This document shows, one piece after another, positions 41,745 through 50,305 of a stretch of 64,000 nucleotides of DNA. The notes beneath the pieces were generated by a model. It had not been told where the DNA came from. It saw only the letters and a list, made by a program, of their open reading frames with translations, and ran no database searches. Source of the stretch: Sphingomonadales bacterium (lineage in GTDB: Bacteria; Pseudomonadota; Alphaproteobacteria; Sphingomonadales; Sphingomonadaceae); the NCBI GenBank assembly GCA_017302615.1, contig JAFLDB010000009.1, forward strand, positions 62,001 to 126,000, written 5' to 3'. Position 1 is the stretch's first letter, and the number at the start of each line of letters is the position of its first letter. Both the position numbers and the translations under genes were made by a program.

Positions 41745-41918
41745 ATGATCGGTCGCACTCTGTCTTCGATTCTTCTCTCCCTTGCAGCAGCTGCTCCGGC
41801 TGCGGCCCAGTCTGCCAGCGCGGTGGTGCCGGAACCGTCCGGCATGGTCCTGCTCGGCATGGGTCTGGCCGGTGTGGTGATCGGCCGCGCCCTGGCCCGG
41901 CGCAAGCCCGGCGAATAG
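41745..41918 (+). CDS. PEP-CTERM mini-protein
   Basis: Protein of only 57 residues consisting of a signal peptide (RTLSSILLSLAAAAPAAAQS) and a PEP-CTERM sorting tail: VPEPSGMVLLGMGLAGVVIG, then RALARRKPGE. The V-P-E-P, hydrophobic helix and basic Arg/Lys tail are complete. Such tails are recognised by exosortase (EpsH/XrtA types) for processing at the cell envelope. There are only about seven residues between the parts, so it may be a minimal substrate or a degenerate gene. Confidence 0.8.
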   Translation: MIGRTLSSILLSLAAAAPAAAQSASAVVPEPSGMVLLGMGLAGVVIGRALARRKPGE

Positions 41919-41978
41919 GCCGCACCACCTGATCCTGCCCGCTTGACCTTGCTCGCGCCGCGCCGCAAGGCTGCGGCC

Positions 41979-42293
41979 ATGGATACGCTGTCCCGCCTTG
42001 CCGCCACCATCGCCGCGCGCCGCACCGCCGATCCCGCCACCAGCTGGGTCGCGAAGCTGCATTCGCGTGGTGTGCCGGTGATCGCCCGCAAGCTGGGCGA
42101 GGAAGCGGTGGAAACCGTGGTCGCCGCCCTGTCCGGCAGCCGCGAGGACCTGGTCGGCGAAGCGGCCGACACGATCTTTCACCTGCTGGTCCTGCTCGAT
42201 GCCAAGGGTGTCAGCCTGGACGAGGTGCTGGCCGAACTCGACCGGCGCGAAGGAACCAGCGGGATCGCCGAAAAAGCCAGCCGGAGCGAATGA
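41979..42293 (+). CDS. hisE: phosphoribosyl-ATP pyrophosphohydrolase
   Basis: Histidine biosynthesis enzyme of 104 residues that removes pyrophosphate from phosphoribosyl-ATP. DPATSWVAKLHSRG, RKLGEEAVETVVAAL and SREDLVGEAADTIFHLLVLL carry the Glu/Asp metal ligands of the MazG-like fold. ATG at 41979 is chosen over a longer reading from 41943. It lies 9 kb from hisBHAF and on the other strand, overlapping the HIT gene by four bases. Confidence 0.95.
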   Translation: MDTLSRLAATIAARRTADPATSWVAKLHSRGVPVIARKLGEEAVETVVAALSGSREDLVGEAADTIFHLLVLLDAKGVSLDEVLAELDRREGTSGIAEKASRSE

Positions 42294-42670
42294 TGCCGAT
42301 CGACGCCACCCAGCCCTATGACAGCCAGAATGTGTTCGCGAAGATCCTGCGCGGAGAGATCCCGAACCGGACCGTCTATGAAGACGAATGGGCCTTGGCC
42401 TTCCATGACATCAACCCGCAGGCGCCGCTCCACGTGCTAGTGATCCCCAAGGGCGCCTACGTCAGCTGGGACGATTTTTCGGCCAGGGCCAGCGCGGAGG
42501 AGATCGCCGGTTTCGTCCGCGCGGTCGGCCATGTCGCGCGCGAGGCCGGGCTGGTCGAACCCGGCTACCGCCTGCTCGCCAACATCGGCGGGCATGGTCA
42601 CCAGGAAGTGCCGCACCTGCACGTCCATGTCTTTGCCGGGCGCCCGCTGGGGCCGATGCTGGCGCGCTGA
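42290..42670 (+). CDS. hinT: HIT-family nucleoside phosphoramidase (HinT-like)
   Basis: Histidine-triad protein of 126 residues. IPNRTVYEDEWALAFHDINP and PLHVLVIPKGAYVSW start the fold, and HLHVHVFAGRPLGPML supplies the triad H-x-H-x-H. HinT proteins hydrolyse AMP-lysine and other phosphoramidates. The start overlaps the hisE stop (ATGA). A hisE-hinT order is common in alphaproteobacteria. Confidence 0.94.
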   Translation: MMPIDATQPYDSQNVFAKILRGEIPNRTVYEDEWALAFHDINPQAPLHVLVIPKGAYVSWDDFSARASAEEIAGFVRAVGHVAREAGLVEPGYRLLANIGGHGHQEVPHLHVHVFAGRPLGPMLAR

Positions 42671-42773
42671 CCTGCCGCTTCGGCCGATTGGCTGATGAAC
42701 GGTGCGAGGATTGGGATTGCCCGCGCGCATTCCCTTGCCCTGCGACTCGCCAACTTGCTAAGGCCAAGCCGGT

Positions 42774-43232
42774 ATGACGTCACCAACCGCCTACCCATCC
42801 GGCCTGATCGCCGGCACCACGCACCATTTTACGGTGCGGGCCTATTTTGAGGACACGGACCTTTCGGGCGTGGTCTATCACGCCAACTACCTGAGGTGGT
42901 TCGAACGTGCCCGGTCCGATTTCGTCCGCCTGCTGGGGATCGATCAGCGCGCCGTAAACGAGGCGGGAGAGGGGGCCTTTGCCGTGGCCGACCTGTCGAT
43001 CCGCTATCTTGCCCCGGCCCGGCTGGATGACGGCGTACGGATCGAAACCACTTGCGAAGATCTGCGCGCCGCGTCGTGCCGGATGCATCAGCTGGCCTAC
43101 CGCGAGGATGGCCAGCTGCTGGCCGAAGCGCGGCTGCGGGTCGGCTTCGTTGCGCCCGATGGCCGCCCGCGGCGGATGCCCGATGCCTGGCGCGCCGCCT
43201 TTGCCACCATTACCCCTGAAGGAACCCGATGA
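42774..43232 (+). CDS. ybgC: Tol-Pal associated acyl-CoA thioesterase
   Basis: Hotdog thioesterase of 152 residues. YFEDTDLSGVVYHANYLRWF is the 4HBT/YbgC active-site loop (Asp in EDTDLSG), followed by ERARSDFVRLLGID. The stop overlaps the tolQ start (ATGA), the normal gene order of tol-pal loci. It acts in the cytosol on acyl-CoA or acyl-ACP, with an unclear link to the Tol complex. Confidence 0.94.
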   Translation: MTSPTAYPSGLIAGTTHHFTVRAYFEDTDLSGVVYHANYLRWFERARSDFVRLLGIDQRAVNEAGEGAFAVADLSIRYLAPARLDDGVRIETTCEDLRAASCRMHQLAYREDGQLLAEARLRVGFVAPDGRPRRMPDAWRAAFATITPEGTR

Positions 43233-43936
43233 CCCAGCTGTCCCTGCTGACCGCGGCTGCCGCCGCCGCGCCCAAGCACCTCGATCCGCTCGCCCTGTTC
43301 CTTCAGGCCGACATTGTCGTCCAGGCGGTGATGGTCGGGCTGGTGCTCGCCTCGCTGTGGGTCTGGGCGATCATCGTCGGCTTCAGCCTGCGCCATGCCA
43401 AGCTGACCAAGGCCTGCGACGCCTATGAACGCGAATTCTGGAAGGCCAGCGATATCGACGCGTTCCAGGCAGAGCATGGCAAAGGCGATGTCCCTTCTGC
43501 CCGGGTGGCCGCTGCCGCGATTTCCGAATGGCGCCGCTCGGCCGGGGCCAAGGCGCTGAACCGCGACGGGGTGCGCCAGCGGCTGGCCCAGGCGATGGAC
43601 GGGGCGATCGCGCAGGAAGCGGACGATTTGTCGGAACGGCTCAACTTCCTCGCCACGGTCGGTTCGGTCGCGCCGTTCGTCGGCCTGTTCGGCACGGTCT
43701 GGGGGATCATGAACAGCTTCTTCCAGATCGGCCTGCAGCAGAATTCCTCGCTCGCGGTGGTCGCGCCGGGCATTTCCGAGGCGCTGTTCGCCACGGCAAT
43801 CGGCCTGTTCGCCGCGATCCCCGCAGTGATCGCCTACAACCGCTTTTCCCACCGGGTGAACCAGGTGGAAGCGCGCCTGCAACGCTTTGCCGACCGCTTC
43901 CACGCCAGCCTCAGCCGGGAACTGGACGCGCAATGA
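43229..43936 (+). CDS. tolQ: Tol-Pal proton channel subunit TolQ
   Basis: Inner-membrane protein of 235 residues with three transmembrane helices (about 30-50, 145-165 and 180-200). LNFLATVGSVAPFVGLFGTV and PGISEALFATAIGLFAAIPA are the characteristic pore-lining segments of TolQ/ExbB proteins. With TolR it uses the proton gradient to drive TolA during cell division. The repeat at 43951-44097 lies directly after its stop. Confidence 0.96.
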   Translation: MTQLSLLTAAAAAAPKHLDPLALFLQADIVVQAVMVGLVLASLWVWAIIVGFSLRHAKLTKACDAYEREFWKASDIDAFQAEHGKGDVPSARVAAAAISEWRRSAGAKALNRDGVRQRLAQAMDGAIAQEADDLSERLNFLATVGSVAPFVGLFGTVWGIMNSFFQIGLQQNSSLAVVAPGISEALFATAIGLFAAIPAVIAYNRFSHRVNQVEARLQRFADRFHASLSRELDAQ

Positions 43937-43950
43937 TGGGGCGGGCGCAT

Positions 43951-44097
43951 TTCCTACCCTTCAAGGGAGGGGAACCATCCGCAGGATGGTGGAGGGGCAC
44001 GGGCAGGATCGCCTGGGCTGCAGGGTCAAAGCCACTCGGCGCGTGCCCCTCCACCATCCTCTGCGAGGATGGTCCCCCTTCCCGTGCCGGGGAGGAA
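43951..44097. repeat. palindromic repeat between tolQ and tolR (family R1)
   Basis: 147-bp element with inverted ends: left TTCCTACCCTTCAAGGGAGG, right CCCGTGCCGGGGAGGAA. Nested arms include CCATCCGCAGGATGG and GGAGGGGCAC against GTGCCCCTCC. The same element occurs at 52457-52597. The right end GGGGAGGAA lies seven bases from the tolR ATG (44103) and serves as its Shine-Dalgarno sequence. Confidence 0.9.
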
Positions 44098-44102
44098 TGC
44101 TG

Positions 44103-44540
<438 letters not shown>

Positions 44541-44549
44541 CCTGACGTC

Positions 44550-45371
44550 ATGACCGCCCGCGCGCTACGCCCCGAAGAACTGGCCGGCCTCGCCCTGGCC
44601 GCGCTGGGTCATGCCGGGCTGGTCTGGGTGCTGGTCAACGCCAAACCGCCCGCGCCTTTGCCGCCGGTCGAGCGGGTCAGCGTCACGCTGAGTGAGGAAG
44701 TCGGCGCGGTTTCAACCTCTCCCGATCCTGCTGCCAATCCGGAAGCCGACAAGGGCCCGGTGCTGGGCGAGCCCGCGCCGGAACCGGAAGCCGTGCCGCA
44801 GGCGAAGTCGGAGCCGGTGCCGCAGCCGAAAGCCACCACACAGCCGCCGCCGCGCCCGGTTCCCAGCCAGGCCGCGAAGGCGCCTCCGCCCAAGGCCGCG
44901 CCGCCGAAGCCAGCCCCCAGGATCGCCGCCGCGCCCAAGGCACCTCCGGCCAAGAGCCCCCCGGCCCGCGCCGGGGCGAGCAGTTTCAACGATGCCTTTT
45001 CCGGCGGCATTCCCGGCGGCACCGGCAAGGCCAAGAACCCGCCTGCCGCGCAGGCTTCAGCCCAGCAGGTCGCCTCGTGGTCCTCGGCAATCGGGTCCAA
45101 GGTGCGCGGGCCGTGGAATTCCTGTCCGGTGAGCGGACTCGATGTCGGCAAGCTGCGCGCCTCGGTCCGTTTCACCCTGGCACCGGACGGCAGACTGGCC
45201 TCGATCGAGGAGCCGGTCATCACCGGCATCACCGATGCCAACCAGCCGCAGGTCAAGCCGTTCCGCGATTGCGCGATCCGCGCGATCCGCCTGGCCGCGC
45301 CCTTTACCGGTTTGCCGCCGGAATTCCACGAGCAGTGGAAAAACCGCAGGCTCAATTTCCGCAAGGAGTAA
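44550..45371 (+). CDS. tolA: TolA-type periplasmic linker protein
   Basis: Protein of 273 residues spanning the periplasm. An N-terminal membrane helix (about 10-27) is followed by a long Pro/Ala/Lys linker of low complexity (about 60-150). The C-terminal domain contains VRGPWNSCPVSGLDVGKLRA and SVRFTLAPDGRLASIEEPVI, with a Cys pair typical of TolA/TonB-C. It couples TolQR to TolB-Pal. The extended Pro-Lys linker is normal in this order. Confidence 0.92.
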   Translation: MTARALRPEELAGLALAALGHAGLVWVLVNAKPPAPLPPVERVSVTLSEEVGAVSTSPDPAANPEADKGPVLGEPAPEPEAVPQAKSEPVPQPKATTQPPPRPVPSQAAKAPPPKAAPPKPAPRIAAAPKAPPAKSPPARAGASSFNDAFSGGIPGGTGKAKNPPAAQASAQQVASWSSAIGSKVRGPWNSCPVSGLDVGKLRASVRFTLAPDGRLASIEEPVITGITDANQPQVKPFRDCAIRAIRLAAPFTGLPPEFHEQWKNRRLNFRKE

Positions 45372-45378
45372 TCCGTCC

Positions 45379-46737
45379 GTGAAGAAGCTCATCCCGTTCC
45401 TGCTGGCCGTCTGCCTGCCCGCTTCGGCGCTGCTGGCCCAGGATGCCACGCCTGCGGCCAGCGCTGCCCCGTCCGAGGTGGAGGAGGACGTCGTCGGCAC
45501 GCTCGACAACGATGCCCGCATCGCGATTCCCGCCTTTGCCACCAATGCCGATGTGCCCACGCAGACCAGCGCCGGGACCACCTCGACGCTTGGTTTCCAG
45601 GTCGCCAACGTGATTTTCGGGAACCTCAGGAACAACGGCCTGTTCAAACCGACCGGGCCAAGCAGCCTGCCGCGTCCGGCACTCAGCCAGGTCCAGGCGC
45701 CGGACTATGGTGGCTGGCGCTCCCGCGGGGCGGACATGCTGGTGCAGGGCTATGTCCGGGCCGAAGCCAACGGCAACATCACCGTCGGCTGCTATCTTTA
45801 TGACGTGGCATTGGGCCAGCAGCGGGCCAAGGCCGGCTGGACCGTGCCGCCGGGCGAATGGCGCCGCGCCGCGCACAAGTGCGCCGACATGGTCTATTCC
45901 CAGCTTTCGGGCGAGAACCCGTTCTTCGACAGCCGGATCGCCTACATTGCCGAAACCGGCCCGAAGAACCGCCGGATGAAGCGGCTGGCGATCATGGATT
46001 CGGACGGGGCCAACCACCGCTACCTGACCACCGGGCAGGCCACCGCGCTGACCCCGCGCTATTCGCCCGATTACAAGTCGATCCTCTACCTGTCCTATTT
46101 CAACGGGCAGCCGCGGATTTACATCTATGACCTGACCACCGACCGCCAGCGCCTGTTGCTGCAATCGCAGCACCCGCTGTTCGCGCCGCGCTGGTCGCCC
46201 GATGGCAAGTGGATCCTCTATTCGATGGCGATCGGCGGCAATACCGATATCTACAAGATGCCTTCGGCCGGCGGGAATCCGATCAAGCTGACCGACGCGC
46301 CGGGGATCGACATCGGCGGATCGTTCAGCCCCGATGGCACCCGGATCGTGTTCGAAAGCGATCGCAGCGGCAGCCAGCAGGTCTATGTGATGAATGCCGA
46401 CGGCACCGGGCAGAAGCGGATCAGCTTCTTCGGCGGGCGCGCGGCGACTCCGGAATGGAGCCCGCGCGGCGACCAGATCGCCTTTACCCACATCGCCGGC
46501 AATTTCCGCATCGCGGTGATGAGCCCGTCGGGCGGCAGCCTGCGCTATCTGACCGACAGCTGGCAGGACGAAGCACCGACCTGGGCCCCCAACGGCCGGG
46601 TCATCCAGTTCTTCCGCACCACCCGCAATTCCGGCAAGACCGGACTGTGGCAGGTCGACCTGACCGGCAAGAACGAGCGCAAGCTCGATACCCCGGTCGA
46701 TGGCAGCGATCCCGCCTGGGGGCCGCTGCGACCATAA
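45379..46737 (+). CDS. tolB: Tol-Pal periplasmic beta-propeller TolB
   Basis: Protein of 452 residues. GTG at 45379 starts a signal peptide (KKLIPFLLAVCLPASALLAQ). The N-terminal domain is followed by WD-like propeller blades: RYSPDYKSILYLSYFNGQPR, RWSPDGKWILYSMAIGGNTD, SFSPDGTRIVFESDRSGSQQ and EWSPRGDQIAFTHIAGNFRI. It interacts with Pal and TolA. GTG at 45379 lies eight bases after the tolA stop; longer readings start inside tolA. Confidence 0.96.
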   Translation: MKKLIPFLLAVCLPASALLAQDATPAASAAPSEVEEDVVGTLDNDARIAIPAFATNADVPTQTSAGTTSTLGFQVANVIFGNLRNNGLFKPTGPSSLPRPALSQVQAPDYGGWRSRGADMLVQGYVRAEANGNITVGCYLYDVALGQQRAKAGWTVPPGEWRRAAHKCADMVYSQLSGENPFFDSRIAYIAETGPKNRRMKRLAIMDSDGANHRYLTTGQATALTPRYSPDYKSILYLSYFNGQPRIYIYDLTTDRQRLLLQSQHPLFAPRWSPDGKWILYSMAIGGNTDIYKMPSAGGNPIKLTDAPGIDIGGSFSPDGTRIVFESDRSGSQQVYVMNADGTGQKRISFFGGRAATPEWSPRGDQIAFTHIAGNFRIAVMSPSGGSLRYLTDSWQDEAPTWAPNGRVIQFFRTTRNSGKTGLWQVDLTGKNERKLDTPVDGSDPAWGPLRP

Positions 46738-46807
46738 GGCGACCTAGGCCAAAAGGCCGATTGACTCTCGGGGGCAACCGATGAAGCTGAACGCAAAGGA
46801 GAAGCCG

Positions 46808-47320
46808 ATGAACACTCGCCTCGCCATGACCCTGCTGGTCGCCAGCGGGCTCGCCCTTTCGGCCTGTGCCAAGAAGGCCCCGGAAATGCTGCCGCCCGAG
46901 CCGGGCGGGGTGACCCCGTCGCAGACCACCGGCGGTGACAGCACTGCTCCCGTGCCTGGCAGCCAGGCCGATTTCGTTGCCCAGATGATGGGGCAGGACA
47001 CGATCTATTTCGATACCGACCGCTTCAACATCGACGCGACCGATCAGGCCGCGCTGGCTGCGCAGGCTGCCTGGCTGGGCCGCTATCCGGCCAAGCGGAT
47101 CACGATCGAAGGCCACGCGGACGAACGCGGCACCCGCGAATACAACCTTGCCCTGGGTGAGCGCCGCGCCAATGCGGCCAAGAATTACCTGGTCAGCCTG
47201 GGGATCGATGCGGCCCGGATCACCACGGTCAGCCACGGCAAGGAAAAGCCGGTCGCGCTGGGTTCGGACGAGGCCAGCTGGGCCCAGAACCGCCGCGCGG
47301 TGACGGTCACGATCGACTGA
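46808..47320 (+). CDS. pal: peptidoglycan-associated lipoprotein Pal
   Basis: Lipoprotein of 170 residues. The signal peptide ends at lipobox LSAC (Cys about 19). The OmpA-like domain contains YFDTDRFNIDATDQAALAAQ, EGHADERGTREYNLALGERR and YLVSLGIDAARITTVSHGKE, with the conserved Asp and Arg that bind diaminopimelate. It anchors the outer membrane to peptidoglycan and closes the tol-pal operon ahead of a strong terminator. Confidence 0.97.
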   Translation: MNTRLAMTLLVASGLALSACAKKAPEMLPPEPGGVTPSQTTGGDSTAPVPGSQADFVAQMMGQDTIYFDTDRFNIDATDQAALAAQAAWLGRYPAKRITIEGHADERGTREYNLALGERRANAAKNYLVSLGIDAARITTVSHGKEKPVALGSDEASWAQNRRAVTVTID

Positions 47321-47351
47321 CCGGGCGACCTCTGCCAGGTGCGAAAAAAGG

Positions 47352-47378
47352 AAAGGCCGGGGTTCAGGCCCGGCCTTT
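47352..47378 (+). terminator. intrinsic terminator of tol-pal
   Basis: AAAGGCCGGG and CCCGGCCTTT form a perfect ten-base stem around GTTCAGG, followed by TTTCG on the plus strand. It lies 31 bases after the pal stop. On the minus strand it is also symmetrical, so it may serve the small convergent gene at 47403. Confidence 0.9.
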
Positions 47379-47402
47379 TCGTTGAAGCGGCGGTCGTCTG
47401 CC

Positions 47403-47579
47403 TCAGTGCAGGATCGGCAGCAGCCGGGTGACATCGGGCAGCGGGGCATATTCGGCATTGACCGACATCTGCAGCCGCGCATCGCGCGCCAGCTGGGCAC
47501 CGGCTTCCTGGCCCAGCAGGACAAAGCTGACCATGGCCAGCACCGAAACGGCAATCGAAAGTGCCAATTGCTTGCTCAT
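47403..47579 (-). CDS. small exported or membrane protein
   Basis: Protein of 58 residues: SKQLALSIAVSVLAMVSFVL is a hydrophobic segment, followed by LLGQEAGAQLARDARLQMSV and a short hydrophilic tail. ATG at 47579 is preceded by AAGGATGG. It could be an uncleaved membrane anchor or a signal peptide with a tiny mature part. I do not recognise the family. It converges on pal across the terminator. Confidence 0.55.
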   Translation of the reverse strand: MSKQLALSIAVSVLAMVSFVLLGQEAGAQLARDARLQMSVNAEYAPLPDVTRLLPILH

Positions 47580-47676
47580 AGAACCCATCCTTCGGGGCGG
47601 AATATGGGGCCGCAGCCCGCCCGATTCAATATGGCAATTGGGACACGGCCCAAATGCCTTGCGGGGCGGCGGCTGC

Positions 47677-48228
47677 ATGGCCTATCGGCGGGGGATGGGC
47701 CGGTCAACGCGATCCAACGACTGGGGCTTTCCCCGCTGGCGCGGCTATGGCAGCTCGCGCGAGGCGGCGCAGGTCCGGCTGTGCGACCGGCACGGCTGCA
47801 CCAATCCCGGAAATTGCCCCGCGCCCAAATCGCCCAACAGCCCTGAGCGCTGGATGTTCTGCCAGCAGCACGCCGCCGAATACAACGCCGGGTGGGACTA
47901 TTTCGCCGGCCTCGATGCCGAGGAAGCCGCGCAGCGCGAGGCCGATGAGACCCGCGACAATTCCGGTTACCGCGAAGCGGCGCATTATGGCTGGGCCGGA
48001 TCGGGCGACGGCACCCGCAGCCGCGACGAACTGCGCGCGCTCGACCTGCTTGGCCTGTCGCCCGATGCCGATTTCGAAGAGGTGAAGAAGGCCTGGCGCA
48101 GCAAGGCCAAGGAAGTCCACCCCGACGTGCGCCCCGGCGACGAGGAGGCCGCCAAGGCGTTCCAGGCGCTGCAACTGGCCTATGAAGTGCTGCGCGCCGC
48201 CGAAGAACGGCGCGAGTGGAAGGGATAG
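47677..48228 (+). CDS. J-domain protein with Cys-rich N-terminus
   Basis: Protein of 183 residues. The C-terminal 60 residues are a J domain (ALDLLGLSPDADFEEVKKAW, with the HPD signature in KEVHPDVRPGD), which stimulates DnaK ATPase. The N-terminal part has Cys/His spacings suited to metal binding (LCDRHGCTNPGNC and MFCQQHAAEYNAGWDYF), the latter typical of alphaproteobacterial DnaJ-like proteins of this size. ATG at 47677 is chosen; ATG at 47695 is possible. Confidence 0.88.
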   Translation: MAYRRGMGRSTRSNDWGFPRWRGYGSSREAAQVRLCDRHGCTNPGNCPAPKSPNSPERWMFCQQHAAEYNAGWDYFAGLDAEEAAQREADETRDNSGYREAAHYGWAGSGDGTRSRDELRALDLLGLSPDADFEEVKKAWRSKAKEVHPDVRPGDEEAAKAFQALQLAYEVLRAAEERREWKG

Positions 48229-48292
48229 GGGGAGCGGGCCGGCCAGGCGGGGCAAGGCGGATGCCTTGTCCGCACCGGCATAAGACGGCGAA

Positions 48293-48799
48293 CTACCGCG
48301 CCGGCAGCCGCTTGATCGATCCGGAGAAGGCCAGCACCGGGCGTTCCTCGCCCTTGGCGCCGCCTTCGGCATCATAGATGATCCCGCGCACGAAAACCAT
48401 CGACAGACCCGCCCGCACCACTTCGCCGCGGGCGATCAGCAGCTTGCCGGGGACGGCGGCATTCACGAACTCGCAGTTGCAGGTCACGGTGACGCCGTGA
48501 ACTTCGTTGTTCATGCCGCCGGCGATCATGAACAGGGCATAGTCGGCGAAAGTCATCAGCGATCCGCCGTGGATGTTGCCCCCGGCATTGCAGTTCTTCT
48601 CGTCCGGCAGGAAGCCGCAGATCATCTTCTTGCGCTCGGGCTTGCAATAGAACGGCCCGGTGTGATCCTCGAAGGCGTCGGACGGTTCATAGTGATACCA
48701 TCCGGCCCACTGGCCCTCGGTCACCTTCTTGAGGCCCGCGCGGGTCGGCTCGTCCTCCAGCCCTTCCGGCAGCAGCTTGTCGTGCGGTTCCTCGGACAT
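48293..48799 (-). CDS. PaaI-family hotdog thioesterase
   Basis: Protein of 168 residues. NAGGNIHGGSLMTFADYALF is the hotdog central helix with the HGG turn, and GVTVTCNCEFVNAAVPGKLL the following strands. It differs from the two thioesterases in the accessory region by a longer N-terminus (GWYHYEPSDAFEDHTGPFYC). It is likely to act on acyl-CoA or phenylacetyl-CoA-like thioesters; substrate is unknown. The next gene upstream is infC-linked DNA on the same strand. Confidence 0.9.
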   Translation of the reverse strand: MSEEPHDKLLPEGLEDEPTRAGLKKVTEGQWAGWYHYEPSDAFEDHTGPFYCKPERKKMICGFLPDEKNCNAGGNIHGGSLMTFADYALFMIAGGMNNEVHGVTVTCNCEFVNAAVPGKLLIARGEVVRAGLSMVFVRGIIYDAEGGAKGEERPVLAFSGSIKRLPAR

Positions 48800-48871
48800 G
48801 GTCCGTCAGCCCTCCGTTGTCCCTGACCCTGTCAGCGCCACAGCAGAAAGCGCTCCAACCCGCAAGGGCCT

Positions 48872-50278
48872 TCAACCCGCCAGCGCCGCCATGCCCCAGA
48901 TCACTCCGACCAGCAGGAACACGCCGGCCAGATCCAGCAGCAGCCCGGCTTTCAGCACGCGTGGCAGGGATACGTGCCCGGTGGCCCAGGCAATCGCGTT
49001 GGGGCCGGTGCCCGATGGCAGCATGAAGCCCCAGCTGGCGGCGAGTGCGGCGGGCAGGGCCAGCAGGATCGGATCGGCCCCCAGCGCCACGACCAGCGCG
49101 GCCACCACCGGCATGATCCCGCTGGCGGCGGCGACGTTGCTGGCAAATTCGGTGATGATCACCACGAAGCCGACCACGACCAGCGCGACTATCGGTAGCG
49201 GCACGGCTTTCAGCGGCAGCAGCATCTGCCCCAGCCAGTCGGCCAGGCCCGATGCGGTCATGCCCATGGCCAGCGCCAGGCCCCCGCCGAACATCAGCAC
49301 CACGTCCCACGGGGCGCGGTTCGCTTCGGGCCAGGTCAGCATCGGCCGCCCGGTGCCGTCCGGGAGAACGAACAGGGTAAGGCCGGCGATGACCGCGATG
49401 GTTCCGTCGGTCAGCCCGCCCTTGGGGAACAGCGGCTCGGTCCAGTACTGGGTGAACCACGCCAGCACGGTCAGCACGAACACCGGCAGCAGGCGCTTTT
49501 CGGCAATGCTCCACTCGGCAGCCTGGCGGATCGCGTGGCGGGCCGATGCGGGGTCGAAGCCATCTTCATTGAGGCGCTGGACCCGGGCGATGATCAGCGC
49601 CGCCAGGGGCACGGCCAGCACCACCACCGGCAGGGCATAATAGGCCCATTCGGCAAAGGTCAGCTTGATCCCCAGGCTCTTGTCGAGCAGCCCGGCGGCA
49701 ATCGCGTTGGTCGGCGATCCGACCAGCGTGCCCAGCCCGCCGATCGAGGCGGCAAAGGCGATGCCCATCGGCAGGGCTCCGGCCATGCCGTGGGTCTGGC
49801 CTTCGCGCACGCCGCCCGATGCCAGCATGGCAACCGCCATCGGCATCATGATCAGCGCGGTCGAGGTGTTGGAAATGAACATCGACATCAGCGCCGTGGT
49901 GGCCATCACCGCCAGCAGCAGCCGCCCGTTCGATCCGCCCGTGCGCGACAGAATTGCCAGCGCCAGGCGCCGGTGCAGCCCGGTCCGCTCGATCGCCAGC
50001 GCCAGAAAGGCCCCGCCCAGGAACAGGAACATGATCGGCGAGTAATAGGCCGCCGCCGTCTTGGTGGCATCGGCCACGCCCAGCAATGGCAGGACCACGA
50101 AGGGCAGGAAGGCCGTGGCATAAAGCGGCAGCGCCTCTGACATCCACCACAGCGCCATCCACCAGACCAGACCCGCGGTGGGCCAGGCCAGGTCCGGCAT
50201 TCCGGCCGGGGCGGCGGTCAGCAATGTGGCCAGAAAGCCCAGCGGGCCAAGCCAGAGGGCGATGCGCTGGATTGTCAT
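48872..50278 (-). CDS. SLC13/DASS-family anion:sodium symporter
   Basis: Inner-membrane transporter of 468 residues with about 11-12 helices. SNTSTALIMMPMAVAMLASG and LGTLVGSPTNAIAAGLLDKS are the Ser-Asn-Thr substrate-binding loop of the first half, and ITEFASNVAAASGIMPVVAA with LPSGTGPNAIAWATGHVSLP the second. Members move dicarboxylates, sulfate or phosphate with sodium; the substrate is not evident. It is complete, unlike the SLC13 stump at 27083-27346, and not a close match to it. Confidence 0.92.
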   Translation of the reverse strand: MTIQRIALWLGPLGFLATLLTAAPAGMPDLAWPTAGLVWWMALWWMSEALPLYATAFLPFVVLPLLGVADATKTAAAYYSPIMFLFLGGAFLALAIERTGLHRRLALAILSRTGGSNGRLLLAVMATTALMSMFISNTSTALIMMPMAVAMLASGGVREGQTHGMAGALPMGIAFAASIGGLGTLVGSPTNAIAAGLLDKSLGIKLTFAEWAYYALPVVVLAVPLAALIIARVQRLNEDGFDPASARHAIRQAAEWSIAEKRLLPVFVLTVLAWFTQYWTEPLFPKGGLTDGTIAVIAGLTLFVLPDGTGRPMLTWPEANRAPWDVVLMFGGGLALAMGMTASGLADWLGQMLLPLKAVPLPIVALVVVGFVVIITEFASNVAAASGIMPVVAALVVALGADPILLALPAALAASWGFMLPSGTGPNAIAWATGHVSLPRVLKAGLLLDLAGVFLLVGVIWGMAALAG

Positions 50279-50305
50279 CGGCCCTCTCCCGGCCCTGCGG
50301 CAGGC

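Noticed and set aside
44609..45364. Minus-strand Ala/Gly-rich frame opposite tolA
   Set aside because: It is the reverse of the Pro/Ala/Lys linker of TolA; no start signal or family.
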